Shown: positions 34,840 to 45,823, counted from the first letter of the stretch. The stretch is 64,000 bases of DNA from Mucilaginibacter gotjawali (GCF_002355435.1 NZ_AP017313.1:2356001-2420000); one strand, 5' to 3'. Program-made: numbers and translations. The notes: a model not told the origin generated them from the sequence alone.

Positions 34840-36993
34840 ATGAAATATATAATCACATGCGCAATGCTTTTTCTGTTTGTCAGCGTTTTTGCACAAACTA
34901 AAAATGAAACAGATCTTCAGATAAAAATCAATAGTATAGTTAAAAAAATGACCCTTGAAGAAAAAATCGCAATGCTTCATGGCAATGCTTTGTTTTCTTC
35001 AGCAGGTGTACCGCGTTTAGGTATTCCCGAATTAACTTGCGACGATGGCCCGCTGGGTGTGCGCGAGGAGATCAAACGTTTCGACTGGGCGTCAGCCAAC
35101 TGGACCACCGATTCCGCCACATTTTTACCAAATGGTTCGGCAATTGCAGCAACATGGAACCCAGTAATGGCAAATAAATACGGTGTAGTCATAGGGGAGG
35201 AGGCCAATGCCCGAAACAAGAATATCATGCTTGCACCGGCATTCAATATTTGCAGAATGCCGCTTTGTGGCCGTACTTACGAGTATTATTCCGAAGATCC
35301 CTATTTGAACAGTCAGCTGGCTATTCAGTCAGTAAAAGGGATTCAAAGTCAGCATGTGGCTGCCTGCGTGAAACATTTTGCTGCTAATAACCAGGAATTT
35401 CATCGCGACAGCGTAAACACAATAGTTGATGAAAGAGCGCTGCGCGAAATTTATTTGCCGGCGTTTAAAGCCGCTGTGCAGCAAGGGGATGCTTACGCCG
35501 TTATGTCGGCTTATAATAAAGTGAATGGCTACTGGTGTTCTGAGAATGATTTTTTATTGAACAAAGTACTAAAAAAGGAGTGGGGGTTTAAAGGCCTCGT
35601 GATGTCAGATTGGAGCGGCGTGCACCATACCGTTGCTGCCGCAAACAATGAGCTTGATATTGAAATGGGATCAAGCGGGCCGTATGATCAATGGTATTTT
35701 GCTAAACCATTGCTTGCGGCAGTAAAAGCGGGCCAGGTTTCGGTAAAAACAATCGATGATAAAGTGAGAAGAATTTTATGGCTGATCTATCATACATCCA
35801 TGAGTGCAAATCACCCTGAAGGGGCCATTGCTACACCTGCCCACACCAAAAGCGCATACGATATTGCGTCGGAATCTATCGTTTTATTGAAAAATGATGC
35901 TAATTTACTGCCGTTGAACGCAGGTAAAATTAAAAGCATTGCGGTAATAGGCGATAATGCTACCCGTACATTTGCTTTGGGTGGGTATGGCGCCGGCGTA
36001 AAAGCAAGGCATGAGGTAACAGCATTAGAAGGTATAAAATCAAGATTTGGCAAAACAGCCAGCATCAGTTTTGCCCAGGGTTACAAGGCTGAATATTCGG
36101 CAAACAATACTGACGCCCAGAATAGCGGCTATGATCAACCCGACAAAAACCTTATCGGCCAGGCCGTAGCGCTTGCAAAAACAACCGATATTGCCATTTT
36201 GTGCATCGGCTCAAATCGCGAGTATGAAAGCGAAGGTCATGACCGCAAAAACCTGGAGCTGCCTTTCGGAGAGCAGGCATTGGTTGACGCAGTCACTGCA
36301 GCCAACCCCAATACAATTATTGTTATCATGGCTGGCGCTCCGTACAACCTGAATGAAATTAAAAAATCAAACCATACCATTGTTTGGTCGTGGTTTAACG
36401 GCTCGGAGGCCGGGAATGCATTGGCCGATGTTTTAAAAGGCATAGTGAATCCATCCGGCAGGTTGCCGTTTACTTTCCCTGTCTCATTAAACGACTCACC
36501 GGCTTTTGCCTTAAATACTTATCCGGGTAAAAACCTCACGGCTGATTATAAAGAAGGCATACTGGTTGGCTATCGCTGGTATGATACTAAGAATATTAAT
36601 CCTTTATACTGTTTTGGTTACGGCTTGTCTTACACCAATTTTACCTATACCGATTTAACTACCAACAAGACAAACTACCAACCTGGTGACAAAATAACGG
36701 TATCGCTAAAAGTTAAGAACACGGGCAGCGTTGCCGGTAAAGAGGTTATTCAGCTTTACGTCAGTAAATTAAATCCTTCGGTTTTAAGGCCTGCGAAAGA
36801 ACTAAAGGCATTTAAAAAGATGATGATAGCGCCGGCAACCACCGCTGCTGTTTCCATAAATATAAATGCGGGCGATCTCGCCTATTTTGACAGCAAGTTA
36901 AGTACGTGGGTTGTTGAACCTGGTCAATATAAAATAATGGCAGCTTCTTCATCGAAAGATATCAGGCAAATAGTTACTATTATTGTCAGGTAA
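34840..36993 (+). CDS. GH3 beta-glucosidase
   Basis: The 717-residue protein has a signal peptide (cut near SVFAQ), a GH3 barrel with nucleophile Asp257 in VMSDWSGVHHT, the second GH3 domain, and a fibronectin type III-like C-terminal domain (about 620-715). KHFAANNQEFHRDSVNT is the substrate-binding Lys-His segment. The SDW nucleophile context is usual for beta-glucosidases, in contrast to SDC in the preceding GH3. It starts 8 bases after the stop of that gene, so the two are translationally close. It would cut the cello-oligosaccharide backbone once xylose side chains are gone. Confidence 0.92.
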   Translation: MKYIITCAMLFLFVSVFAQTKNETDLQIKINSIVKKMTLEEKIAMLHGNALFSSAGVPRLGIPELTCDDGPLGVREEIKRFDWASANWTTDSATFLPNGSAIAATWNPVMANKYGVVIGEEANARNKNIMLAPAFNICRMPLCGRTYEYYSEDPYLNSQLAIQSVKGIQSQHVAACVKHFAANNQEFHRDSVNTIVDERALREIYLPAFKAAVQQGDAYAVMSAYNKVNGYWCSENDFLLNKVLKKEWGFKGLVMSDWSGVHHTVAAANNELDIEMGSSGPYDQWYFAKPLLAAVKAGQVSVKTIDDKVRRILWLIYHTSMSANHPEGAIATPAHTKSAYDIASESIVLLKNDANLLPLNAGKIKSIAVIGDNATRTFALGGYGAGVKARHEVTALEGIKSRFGKTASISFAQGYKAEYSANNTDAQNSGYDQPDKNLIGQAVALAKTTDIAILCIGSNREYESEGHDRKNLELPFGEQALVDAVTAANPNTIIVIMAGAPYNLNEIKKSNHTIVWSWFNGSEAGNALADVLKGIVNPSGRLPFTFPVSLNDSPAFALNTYPGKNLTADYKEGILVGYRWYDTKNINPLYCFGYGLSYTNFTYTDLTTNKTNYQPGDKITVSLKVKNTGSVAGKEVIQLYVSKLNPSVLRPAKELKAFKKMMIAPATTAAVSININAGDLAYFDSKLSTWVVEPGQYKIMAASSSKDIRQIVTIIVR

Positions 36994-37049
36994 GTTAAAA
37001 CTGTAATATTAACAGGTCTCCTGCAAAATTGGGGGCGCATATTTATAAA

Positions 37050-38636
37050 ATGAAAAGGAAATATTTATTACTTGTTTTGGCGAGCTTACTTTTTGGTAAT
37101 GTTTTTGCCCAAAGTAACAGCCGTGAGAAGGCAGCAAAAGCTGAAAGAATAATCAGCGTTGACTTAAAAAAAGAAAAAGGGCCTTTGAATACTTCATTTA
37201 AAGCGTGTGTAGGTGCTGGCCGTGCAAATGAAGGGTTACGAGCCGACTGGCAGCAGCAGTTGGCTATTGCCAGGAAAGAATGTGGTTTTAAATATATCCG
37301 GATGCACGGATTGCTTACCGATGATATGGCTGTTTACAGCGAAGACAATAAAGGCAACCCGCTATATAATTACCAGTATGTTGATGCTTTGTATGACTAC
37401 ATTATCAGCATCGGCATGAAGCCATTCGTAGAATTGGGATTTATGCCGGGCGCACTTGCCAGCGGCAGTAAAACCATTTTCTGGTGGCGGGGCAATGTAA
37501 CGCCGCCCAAAGATTATGACAAATGGGAGGGGCTAATCCGTAACCTGACACAACATTTTACAGCGCGATACGGAACCGATGAAGTGAAGACCTGGTATTT
37601 TGAAGTTTGGAACGAGCCGAATTTGAAAGATGGTTTCTGGACGGGTTCCCAGGCCGACTATTTCAAACTGTACCAGTATAGTGCCAGGGCTATTAAAAGC
37701 GTAAATCCGGCATATAAAGTGGGTGGCCCGGCAACTGCAGGAGCGGCGTGGGTGCCTGAAATGATAGCTTTTTGTAAAAATAATTCGGTGCCTATCGATT
37801 TTGTCAGCACACACTCTTACGGCGTAAAGCAAGGATTTTTGGATGAGCACGGCTGGGCGGGGACAGTCCTCGACAAAAACGAATGGAGCGTTAGTGGCGA
37901 CGTTTTGAATTCGCGCAAGCAAATCCAAAGTTCAGCTATCCCCGGACTGGAATTGCATTATACAGAATGGAGCTCGTCTTATACACCTGCTGACCCTCTT
38001 CATGACAGTTATCACGAAGCGGCATATATCCTTAAAAAATTAAAACAAGTGGGAACCGAGGCCAACTCAATGTCATACTGGACGTTTACCGATATTTTTG
38101 AAGAGTCCGGCCCTCGCTTTACTCCTTTTCACGGCGGGTTTGGTTTAATGAACATTGAAGGGATCAAAAAGCCTGCATTTTTTGCCTATTCTTTTTTAAA
38201 CAAACTGGGTGAAACTGAATTGGCCAATCGCGACAGCTCTTCATGGGCCTGCAAAAATCACAAGGGAAATGTTCAGGTATTGTTATGGGATTATACCTAT
38301 ACGCTGCCCGATTCAGTAAACAACCAGGCATATTATATTAAGGATCTGCCCGCCAAAACAAAAGGTAAAGTAAAAGTAAATTTATCGCATATGCCGGCTG
38401 GAAAGTACACGATGGAAATTTATAAAGTAGGTTACAGAGTGAACGATGCCTACACCGGCTATGTGGATATGGGCAGACCGGGACAGCTAAACTTGCAGCA
38501 GGTTAAAAAGTTAAAGGAACAGAATGGTGCTCCCGTGGAAATACGGCAAATTGAAATAAAACCAGGCGCCGTTCTTTCCAGCGATTTTGATATAAGGGAA
38601 AATGATGTTATCCTGATCAACCTGGTTAAACATTAA
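37050..38636 (+). CDS. GH39 beta-xylosidase-like enzyme
   Basis: The frame is open from a TTG at 37029; the ATG at 37050 gives a standard signal peptide (MKRKYLLLVLASLLFG, cut near VFAQ) and is preferred; product 528 residues. The GH39 barrel (about 35-370) has acid/base Glu189 in VWNEPNL and nucleophile Glu306 in YTEWSSS, followed by a small beta-sandwich as in known GH39 xylosidases. HSYG near residue 256 is also typical. It may remove beta-xylose, which is not a standard step in xyloglucan breakdown, so it could widen the locus to xylan-type chains. It stays in line with its neighbours (36-56-base gaps), consistent with one operon. Confidence 0.87.
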   Translation: MKRKYLLLVLASLLFGNVFAQSNSREKAAKAERIISVDLKKEKGPLNTSFKACVGAGRANEGLRADWQQQLAIARKECGFKYIRMHGLLTDDMAVYSEDNKGNPLYNYQYVDALYDYIISIGMKPFVELGFMPGALASGSKTIFWWRGNVTPPKDYDKWEGLIRNLTQHFTARYGTDEVKTWYFEVWNEPNLKDGFWTGSQADYFKLYQYSARAIKSVNPAYKVGGPATAGAAWVPEMIAFCKNNSVPIDFVSTHSYGVKQGFLDEHGWAGTVLDKNEWSVSGDVLNSRKQIQSSAIPGLELHYTEWSSSYTPADPLHDSYHEAAYILKKLKQVGTEANSMSYWTFTDIFEESGPRFTPFHGGFGLMNIEGIKKPAFFAYSFLNKLGETELANRDSSSWACKNHKGNVQVLLWDYTYTLPDSVNNQAYYIKDLPAKTKGKVKVNLSHMPAGKYTMEIYKVGYRVNDAYTGYVDMGRPGQLNLQQVKKLKEQNGAPVEIRQIEIKPGAVLSSDFDIRENDVILINLVKH

Positions 38637-38699
38637 CCGGCACAGTAAGCAACAATAAACAAAAGAGATATATAGCTAAACACCTTGCAAATAAATCCA

Positions 38700-40745
38700 A
38701 TGATAAAAATAATTAATAAATATTTTTTGATGTTTTCCATGCTTTTGCTGACCGGCTTGTCAGTTAAGGCTCAAACATTATATGTCGGTTCCAATTATCA
38801 TCCGCATGATAATAAGGATATTGAAAAAATTAAGAATGACATAGAGTTGATGAAAGCTGCCGGTTTTACGTCCGTTCGTATGGGCCATTTGGCCTGGGAT
38901 AGTTATGAACCGTCTGAAGGCAAGTTCGATTTTGACTGGTTCGATAAGGTGATGGACCTGTTGAACCAAGCCGGGATCAAGGTGATCCTTGATATCGCTA
39001 TCCGTCCGGCGCCCATCTGGCTGCACCATAAATACCCCTCAATGGATGTTACAAGTCCGGGTGGCAATGTGCAGTATCCCAACCATCGCTACATGGTTGA
39101 CGTAGGCGATCCGATGTACCAGAAATATGCCCTGCGCTTTGCGGACACACTTACAAAACATTATGCCAAACACCCGGCACTATTGGCTTTTGGTATTGAT
39201 AATGAGTCTGGTGATGGCCCTATTTCATATTCAGAAACAGTAAGAAAAAGGTTTGTTATTTGGTTGACGAAGAAATACTCGACCCTCGATAACTTCAACA
39301 AAGCCTGGGCTACACAACGCTGGTCAAGAAGAATTAACGATTTTGATGAAGTTGGACTGCCTGCAACCGGCGAAAAAAACGGCGCCCCCGAGAAAATATT
39401 AGATTTCAGGCGTTTTATCTCTGATGAGGTTAATCAGTTGCTTTTTAAAGTACTTAACGTGGTTAATTCAAACGCGCCAAATGCTTTAACCAATACCAAC
39501 GCATGGTATTACAGCGATATGAAATATTTCGATTATTCAGAGATAGCTTATTCAGGCAAATTGACACGTGAAGGTGCAGGCTTTTATCCGGGAGGGTCTT
39601 TAATAACGAATTGGGGTGTGATGAATGCTTTGTTTGGAATTGCACGTATCCAGTTTGAAAGTCCAACCCCTTTCTGGTGCAGCGAGTTTACCACAATGAC
39701 CGCGGTACCTAATTCGATCAGAAAATCGGCCTATGCCACGCTGATGTACGGCAATCAAATGGTTTGCGGGTGGACATGGCAAAGCATGTGGTCGGGCGAG
39801 GAACAATACCTGGAAGGTATGCTTGATTGGGACGGAGTTCCCAACCGTAAATATGACGAATACAAAAAGATAGCTACTGAGTTTAAAAAGATCGAAAAAT
39901 TCCTTCCTTACAAGCCCAGCCCTGAAGTTGGCCTGGCATTTTCCTTTCCAAGTCAGATAGCGAGCCGTGTTTTCCCCGAGACGCAGGACCAGCAATTACA
40001 GGCCTGCTGGAATTTGTTTTATTCCCGCAATATGGACGCCCCCGTTGTTGAGATCAGCAAGAGCTCATTAAACTATAAATTACTTTTTGTGCCCGGTGTA
40101 ACGGTAATGGACCAAACCACTGCCAATAAAATCCGGAACTTTGTAAAAAATGGCGGAACGGTAATTATGACCAGTAATTCTGCCGTGGTTGACGAAACCG
40201 GGAAAGTATTTGCATCCACCCACCCGGGCCGTTTAAACGACGTGTTCGGAATACGGGTTGCAGGTTATGAAGAAACAGAGCCGATGAACGAAATATCCCG
40301 CGCATCGCTTACAGGCAAAAGAATTCAATTAAATTATCAGGGGAAAACTATTGGAACTGAATCAACCCGGTTTGATGTTATCGAATCAAAAGGCGCCGAA
40401 ATTGTCGGTAATATAACCAGCTTAGATAAAGATTATCCGATTATTACATCTAACAAATACGGCAAAGGCAGGGCTATTTACGTTGGGTTGCCTGCAAGCG
40501 GCGAGGTACTGGGCCCATTGCTTGATAAACTGATAGATGAACTTGGCATAAAAAAAGGGCCGCAGGTACCCGATGGTGTAATGGCCAGGCAAATTGACAA
40601 AAATCATATTCTGTATCTTAACATAGGCCGCACTCCGGCTGAAATTCGGGTAAAAGGCACCTTTAAAGGTATACTGACAGGTAAAACCTTTGTGGATAGT
40701 TTTACACTGCCGTCTGAAGAGCCTGAACTAATTGAAATTAAGTAA
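38700..40745 (+). CDS. GH42 beta-galactosidase
   Basis: The ATG at 38700 is preferred over a TTG at 38685; product 681 residues with signal peptide (cut near VKAQ). The GH42 A domain barrel (about 25-400) shows the opening YVGSNYHPHDN, acid/base Glu169 in IDNESGD and nucleophile Glu329 in CSEFTTM. A Rossmann-like trimerisation domain follows (about 410-610, LLFVPGVTVMDQTTANKIRNFVKNGGTVIMTSNSA is cut here to its position, residues about 455-490) and a short beta C-domain. Most GH42 enzymes are cytoplasmic; a secreted one fits a periplasmic role in removing beta-galactose from xyloglucan side chains. The next gene starts 45 bases downstream. Confidence 0.88.
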   Translation: MIKIINKYFLMFSMLLLTGLSVKAQTLYVGSNYHPHDNKDIEKIKNDIELMKAAGFTSVRMGHLAWDSYEPSEGKFDFDWFDKVMDLLNQAGIKVILDIAIRPAPIWLHHKYPSMDVTSPGGNVQYPNHRYMVDVGDPMYQKYALRFADTLTKHYAKHPALLAFGIDNESGDGPISYSETVRKRFVIWLTKKYSTLDNFNKAWATQRWSRRINDFDEVGLPATGEKNGAPEKILDFRRFISDEVNQLLFKVLNVVNSNAPNALTNTNAWYYSDMKYFDYSEIAYSGKLTREGAGFYPGGSLITNWGVMNALFGIARIQFESPTPFWCSEFTTMTAVPNSIRKSAYATLMYGNQMVCGWTWQSMWSGEEQYLEGMLDWDGVPNRKYDEYKKIATEFKKIEKFLPYKPSPEVGLAFSFPSQIASRVFPETQDQQLQACWNLFYSRNMDAPVVEISKSSLNYKLLFVPGVTVMDQTTANKIRNFVKNGGTVIMTSNSAVVDETGKVFASTHPGRLNDVFGIRVAGYEETEPMNEISRASLTGKRIQLNYQGKTIGTESTRFDVIESKGAEIVGNITSLDKDYPIITSNKYGKGRAIYVGLPASGEVLGPLLDKLIDELGIKKGPQVPDGVMARQIDKNHILYLNIGRTPAEIRVKGTFKGILTGKTFVDSFTLPSEEPELIEIK

Positions 40746-40790
40746 TGAGATCCTGTAACCATATTGTGCGTGAAGAAATTATATAGATAA

Positions 40791-43247
40791 ATGTTTAAAA
40801 GGTTAGTAAAATATTGTGTCATCTGCTTTTTTTTATTGCTGTCCGCGATAAAAGGAATGTCGCAAAATGCGAAGCAAACGGGTCTTTCCAAAAGAACCAA
40901 AGAGTGTTTTGATTTTAACTGGCATTTCCATAAAGGGGATATCGCCATAAAACGCGCAGTAAAAGCTGCCGGTTATGGTGGTTTAACGGATATCAACGTC
41001 AAAGTTGAAACAAATAAAGAAGCCGTTATTGCTTATACCGACGTGGATAAAGCATCCACTTTTAAACCCGAAGACTGGCGAGAAGTAGACCTGCCCCACG
41101 ATTGGTGTGTGGAAGGGACTTTTGTTAATGATAAATCAATCGGGAGCGCGCCTGCTGTTAGCGGGTATTTGCCTGGTGGGATAGGCTTTTACAGAAAAGA
41201 ATTCGAAATACCGGAATCCGATAAAGGGAAAAAAATATCGATAGAATTTGACGGGATTTTCAGGAATAGTACCGTTTGGGTGAATGGTCAGTTGATGGGT
41301 AGCCACCAAAGCGGCTACACCCCTTCAAACTACGATTTGACAGATATTTTGCGTTACGGTAACGAAGGTAAAAATGTTATTTTGGTAAAGGTTGACGCGA
41401 CCGAATACGAAGGCTGGTGGTACGAAGGCTGCGGAATTTACCGGCATGTTTGGCTCAATAAAACTGACAAACTCCATGTTGACCGCTTTGGTACTTATGT
41501 TACAACGCCTGTAGTTTCGCCGGATGAAGCTGCTGTAAACATAAAAACCAGTATTAAAAACGAATACGGAGCAATTAAAAATATTACACTGATCTCTAAG
41601 ATTGTCGATAATAAAGGAGTCGTTCTTGCCACTAAGACTTCAACCCAGGCAATTGAGCCATTTGGCACAACGGAGGTTTCACAAAAAGGCGCTATTCAAA
41701 AGCCCCTGCTTTGGTCGCCCGAAACCCCCAATCTTTATAAAATATTAACCGAAGTTGCTGAAAACGGGAATATCATTGACAATTACGAAACCACTTTTGG
41801 GGTAAGGACCATCGAAATATCCCGGAATGGGGTATTTCTGAATGGAAAACTTTATCCTGTAAAGGGCACCTGCAACCACCAGGATTTTGCTGGTATTGGC
41901 GTGGCCCTTCCTGATAAAATAAACGAATACAAATTAAAGCTGCTCAAAGAAGTAGGTTGTAATGCTTATCGTTGTTCCCATCATCCCCCTACACCGGAGC
42001 TGCTTGACATGTGTGACAGGATGGGTTTGCTGGTACTGGACGAAAATCGCATGTTGTCAAGTTCTGAAGAGGGGATAAAAGATTTAACAACCATGTTATC
42101 CCGGGATCGCAACCACCCGTCCATATTTATGTGGAGTATGGAAAATGAAGAATGGATCCAGGGCACGGTTACCGGGGCGAGGATACTTAAAACAATGGTT
42201 GACATTACCCATAAAATTGATCCTACCCGGCCGGTGACGGCCGCCATGAATCATGGACGGAACGAAGGTGGCTACAGCGATGTGCTGGACGTTGTGGGCT
42301 ATAACTATGGTGACAAAGGATTGGCTTATGTAAAAGACCATGAAAAATATCCTAACCGGATCGAATTTTGTACAGAAGCCACCAGTTTTATTTCAACCCG
42401 CGGGGAGTATCAGAACGATTGGGGAAAGGGTTATGTTTCGAACCTCGGGCTATGGCAACCCGGCTGGGGACCGCTGCCAGGCGAAGATTGGGCGGATATT
42501 GTTAAATATCCCTATCTCGGAGGCTTGTTTGTCTGGACTGGCTTTGACTATCGAGGGGAGCCTACACCATACCAATGGCCCTGTGTTACGTCCCATTTCG
42601 GGTTTATGGATATTTGCGGTTTCCCCAAAGACGGGTACTATGCCTACAAAGCGGCCTGGACAAATGAACCGGTAGTCCACATTTTTCCGCATTGGAACTG
42701 GCCAGGGAAAGTTGGGGACAGCATACAGGTACATTGTTACACTAATTGCGATGAGGTGGAGTTACTCCTTAACGGCAAAAGAATAGGCACCCAAAAAGCC
42801 ATTCCTTATACCAAACTGATCTGGAAGCTTATTTACAAGCCGGGTAAGCTAGAAGCCAGGGGCTATAAAGGAGGGAAGCTGGTAACAACTGACATTGTTG
42901 AAACAACAAGCGATCCGGCACAGGTGGCATTGAAAAGCGACTGCAGCGTACTTAAGGCCGATGGTTGCGATGTGGCGGTCATCCGGGTCGTCATAAAAGA
43001 CAAACAAGGCAGGGTAGTACCCGTGGCTGACAATCTGGTCACATTTTCAATTGACGGACCAGGGAGAATTATTGGCACGGGCAACGGCAACCCCAGCAGC
43101 CACGAACCAGATAAAGCCAGCCAGCGGATGGCATTCAACGGATATTGTTTGGTGCTGGTTCAATCAAATAAACAGGCCGGGGAAATCCGGTTAAAAGCCG
43201 CTTCCGGAACACTCAAAGGAGACGAGGTTGTCTTAAAAGTTCAATAA
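40791..43247 (+). CDS. GH2 beta-galactosidase-like enzyme (first of two)
   Basis: The 818-residue enzyme has a signal peptide (cut near GMSQ), the GH2 sugar-binding domain (VDLPHDW, GIGFYRKEF, DGIFRNSTVWVNG), an immunoglobulin-like domain, the TIM barrel and C-terminal DUF4982-type and Ig-like domains. Acid/base Glu453 lies in SMENEEW and nucleophile Glu529 in FCTEATS. GCGIYRHVWL and the RCSHHPPTPELLDMCDRMG stretch (RTSHNPP in most relatives) are family marks. Substrate is probably beta-galactosyl residues. It has the same domain order as the following GH2 protein, but sequence identity looks modest, so they may act on different linkages. Confidence 0.88.
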   Translation: MFKRLVKYCVICFFLLLSAIKGMSQNAKQTGLSKRTKECFDFNWHFHKGDIAIKRAVKAAGYGGLTDINVKVETNKEAVIAYTDVDKASTFKPEDWREVDLPHDWCVEGTFVNDKSIGSAPAVSGYLPGGIGFYRKEFEIPESDKGKKISIEFDGIFRNSTVWVNGQLMGSHQSGYTPSNYDLTDILRYGNEGKNVILVKVDATEYEGWWYEGCGIYRHVWLNKTDKLHVDRFGTYVTTPVVSPDEAAVNIKTSIKNEYGAIKNITLISKIVDNKGVVLATKTSTQAIEPFGTTEVSQKGAIQKPLLWSPETPNLYKILTEVAENGNIIDNYETTFGVRTIEISRNGVFLNGKLYPVKGTCNHQDFAGIGVALPDKINEYKLKLLKEVGCNAYRCSHHPPTPELLDMCDRMGLLVLDENRMLSSSEEGIKDLTTMLSRDRNHPSIFMWSMENEEWIQGTVTGARILKTMVDITHKIDPTRPVTAAMNHGRNEGGYSDVLDVVGYNYGDKGLAYVKDHEKYPNRIEFCTEATSFISTRGEYQNDWGKGYVSNLGLWQPGWGPLPGEDWADIVKYPYLGGLFVWTGFDYRGEPTPYQWPCVTSHFGFMDICGFPKDGYYAYKAAWTNEPVVHIFPHWNWPGKVGDSIQVHCYTNCDEVELLLNGKRIGTQKAIPYTKLIWKLIYKPGKLEARGYKGGKLVTTDIVETTSDPAQVALKSDCSVLKADGCDVAVIRVVIKDKQGRVVPVADNLVTFSIDGPGRIIGTGNGNPSSHEPDKASQRMAFNGYCLVLVQSNKQAGEIRLKAASGTLKGDEVVLKVQ

Positions 43248-43290
43248 AGTTGAAGTACTTACATGTCGCTTCTTCAAAAAATAGATTATT

Positions 43291-45738
43291 ATGAAACAAC
43301 AGCGTATTAATAACAAAGTATATCGCCTAAAAACAATAATTATAGCCTGCCTGCTTTTGGCTGGCAATATGGTATGCCATGCTCAAACTCCCGGGAAAAT
43401 TGAGCGAAAACAACTATTCGATTATAGTTGGAAATTTTTTCAGGGAGATACAGCATTAGCAAAATCAAAGGATTTTGACGATATGAGTTGGCGGAGCCTT
43501 GATTTGCCACACGATTGGAGTATTGAAGGGAAAATAAGTCCTGAAAACTCAACCGGCGGCGAAGGGGGCTATTTTCCGGCAGGTATTGGTTGGTACCGAA
43601 AGTCTTTCAAAGCGCCGGGTGAATGGAAAGGCAAAAAAATTTCTATTTATTTTGAAGGCGTTTATATGAATTCTGAAGTCTTCATTAACGGAAAATCGCT
43701 TGGAACTTATCCCTATGGTTATTCATCATTTAGTTATGACCTTTCGCCTTACCTGGATTTTGATAGCGAAAATGTGATTGCGGTAAGAGTAGATAATTCC
43801 CAACAGCTGAACAGCAGGTGGTACAGTGGTTCCGGTATCTATCGCCATGTTTGGTTGATGGTTACTGACGCCGTACATATTGCTGACTGGGGTGTTGCGA
43901 TCACCACTCCCGATGTTTCTTCAAAAAAAGCAACCGTTCAAATTAAAACGTTGGTAAAGAACCAAACAGGCTCTGCTCAAAGTGTGCTTATCAGCACCCG
44001 TTTAGCAGATGGAAATTATAAAAATGCAGGTCATAGTCAAAAAAAGGTTGAACTGGCTGCCAATAGTGAGCAGGAAATCGCTCAAACCATAACGGTGACT
44101 GATCCGCTGCTCTGGACACCGGAAATTCCCCATTTATATAATGCCCGGATTCAGTTAGTGCAAAATAACAATATTGTTGACGAAACAAAAACCAATTTTG
44201 GCATACGTTCCATAAAATTTACAGCCCAAAATGGTTTCCAGCTGAATGGCAAGGTGGTGAAACTTAATGGCGGCTGCATGCACCATGATAATGGTTGCCT
44301 GGGCGCAGCTGCTTTTGACCGTGCTGAAGAACGTAAAGTCGAGTTGCTTAAAGAAGCCGGATTTAACGCTGTAAGAACTTCTCATAATCCCCCATCCGAA
44401 GCGTTTTTAAATGCTTGCGATAGATTGGGCCTTTTAGTGGTTGATGAATCATTTGACTGCTGGCGGTCGGGGAAAAAGAAATATGACTACGCGCAGTATT
44501 TTGATCGTTGGTGGAAACGTGATTTAGATGCGATGGTTTTGCGCGACCGTAACCATCCTTCAATTGTGATGTGGAGTATTGGCAATGAAATAGTGGAGCG
44601 GGGGAGCCCCGAAGCTGTTGAAACAGCCAGGATGCTTGCCAATGCTGTAAAAGAAATAGATACTACCCGCCCTGTTACATCTGCTATTGTGGAAGCTGGC
44701 AAGGATTGGCCGGCCCTTGATCCCCTGATGGCTGCCCATGACGTTGGTGGCTATAATTATCATTTGTGGAGTGCACCTTCGGACCATCAAAGGGTTCCTT
44801 CGCGGATAATTTTTCAAACAGAGTCATACCCGAAGGACGCCTTTGCCAATTGGAAGCTGGTGCAAAACAACAATTATGTTATCGGAGATTTTGTTTGGAC
44901 AGCCGTAGATTATCTCGGAGAATCAGGGATAGGTCGTTGGTATTATTCAGGTGACGTACCCGGTGAGCACTGGGAGCATGATCTTTTCCCCTGGCATGGC
45001 GCTTATTGTGGTGACATAGATATAACAGGCTGGAGAAAGCCCATATCACATTATAGAAGCATGTTGTATGATAACACTGAAAAACTTTTCATGGCTGTTC
45101 GTGAGCCTGAACCGGCCCCTTTGGAAATTAAGAACACATGGTGGTCGGTGTGGCCGACCTGGGAAAGCTGGACCTGGCCAGGGTATGAAGGAAAGGACGT
45201 TCAGGTAGAGATTTATTCAAAATACCCCAAAGTGAGACTCTACCTTAACAATAAACTTATTGGCGAGAAGCAAACGACCGATGAACAGGAACATAAAGCG
45301 CTATTTACTATAGCCTATTTGCCTGGTCAACTTAAGGCAATAGGGGTGGAGAACGGTAGGGAAATGGAATCGAAGATTCTGCAAACTTCCGGCGATGCTG
45401 CGAAAATTCAATTAAGTGCTGATCGTAAAGAAATTGTAGCAAATGGACAGGACTTGTCTTTTGTCACTATTGAGATAACTGACAAAGACGGTATATTACA
45501 ACCAAATGCAGTAAACCTTCTGCACTTTAAAATTGAAGGCCCCGGTACAATTGCAGGTGTAGCAAATGCGGATATGAAAGACACCGACTCTTATACCGGA
45601 AATACGCGCAAAGCATGGCACGGGCATGCATTGGTCGTAATCAGAAGTACTCATGGAGCGGGCGACATTAAACTTGATGTGAGTTCACAAGGCATGCCCG
45701 GGGCCGCTTTAATTATCAGGTCATTTCTAAAAAAATAA
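43291..45738 (+). CDS. GH2 beta-galactosidase-like enzyme (second of two)
   Basis: The 815-residue enzyme has a signal peptide (cut near CHAQ), GH2 N-terminal sandwich (LDLPHDWSIEG, GIGWYRKSF), Ig-like domain, barrel and C-terminal domains (DUF4982 about 590-660 and an Ig-like domain at about 690-800). Acid/base Glu433 lies in SIGNEIV and nucleophile Glu511 in QTESYP; NAVRTSHNPPS is the standard substrate loop. It starts 43 bases after the first GH2 gene. The two in a row suggest galactose removal from more than one context, for instance terminal galactose and galactose exposed after fucose removal. Confidence 0.9.
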   Translation: MKQQRINNKVYRLKTIIIACLLLAGNMVCHAQTPGKIERKQLFDYSWKFFQGDTALAKSKDFDDMSWRSLDLPHDWSIEGKISPENSTGGEGGYFPAGIGWYRKSFKAPGEWKGKKISIYFEGVYMNSEVFINGKSLGTYPYGYSSFSYDLSPYLDFDSENVIAVRVDNSQQLNSRWYSGSGIYRHVWLMVTDAVHIADWGVAITTPDVSSKKATVQIKTLVKNQTGSAQSVLISTRLADGNYKNAGHSQKKVELAANSEQEIAQTITVTDPLLWTPEIPHLYNARIQLVQNNNIVDETKTNFGIRSIKFTAQNGFQLNGKVVKLNGGCMHHDNGCLGAAAFDRAEERKVELLKEAGFNAVRTSHNPPSEAFLNACDRLGLLVVDESFDCWRSGKKKYDYAQYFDRWWKRDLDAMVLRDRNHPSIVMWSIGNEIVERGSPEAVETARMLANAVKEIDTTRPVTSAIVEAGKDWPALDPLMAAHDVGGYNYHLWSAPSDHQRVPSRIIFQTESYPKDAFANWKLVQNNNYVIGDFVWTAVDYLGESGIGRWYYSGDVPGEHWEHDLFPWHGAYCGDIDITGWRKPISHYRSMLYDNTEKLFMAVREPEPAPLEIKNTWWSVWPTWESWTWPGYEGKDVQVEIYSKYPKVRLYLNNKLIGEKQTTDEQEHKALFTIAYLPGQLKAIGVENGREMESKILQTSGDAAKIQLSADRKEIVANGQDLSFVTIEITDKDGILQPNAVNLLHFKIEGPGTIAGVANADMKDTDSYTGNTRKAWHGHALVVIRSTHGAGDIKLDVSSQGMPGAALIIRSFLKK

Positions 45739-45823
45739 ATTAACTTCAGGATAAAAGACGATCTTACATTCTGAAGCGCTCAAGGCTCAGAAAAAGCCAG
45801 TATCAAAATTAAAAAGTAAAAAA

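Noticed and set aside
34940..34960. Further frameshift at an A7 run in the second GH3 gene
   Set aside because: The frame stays in family sequence through the run, so no break exists there.
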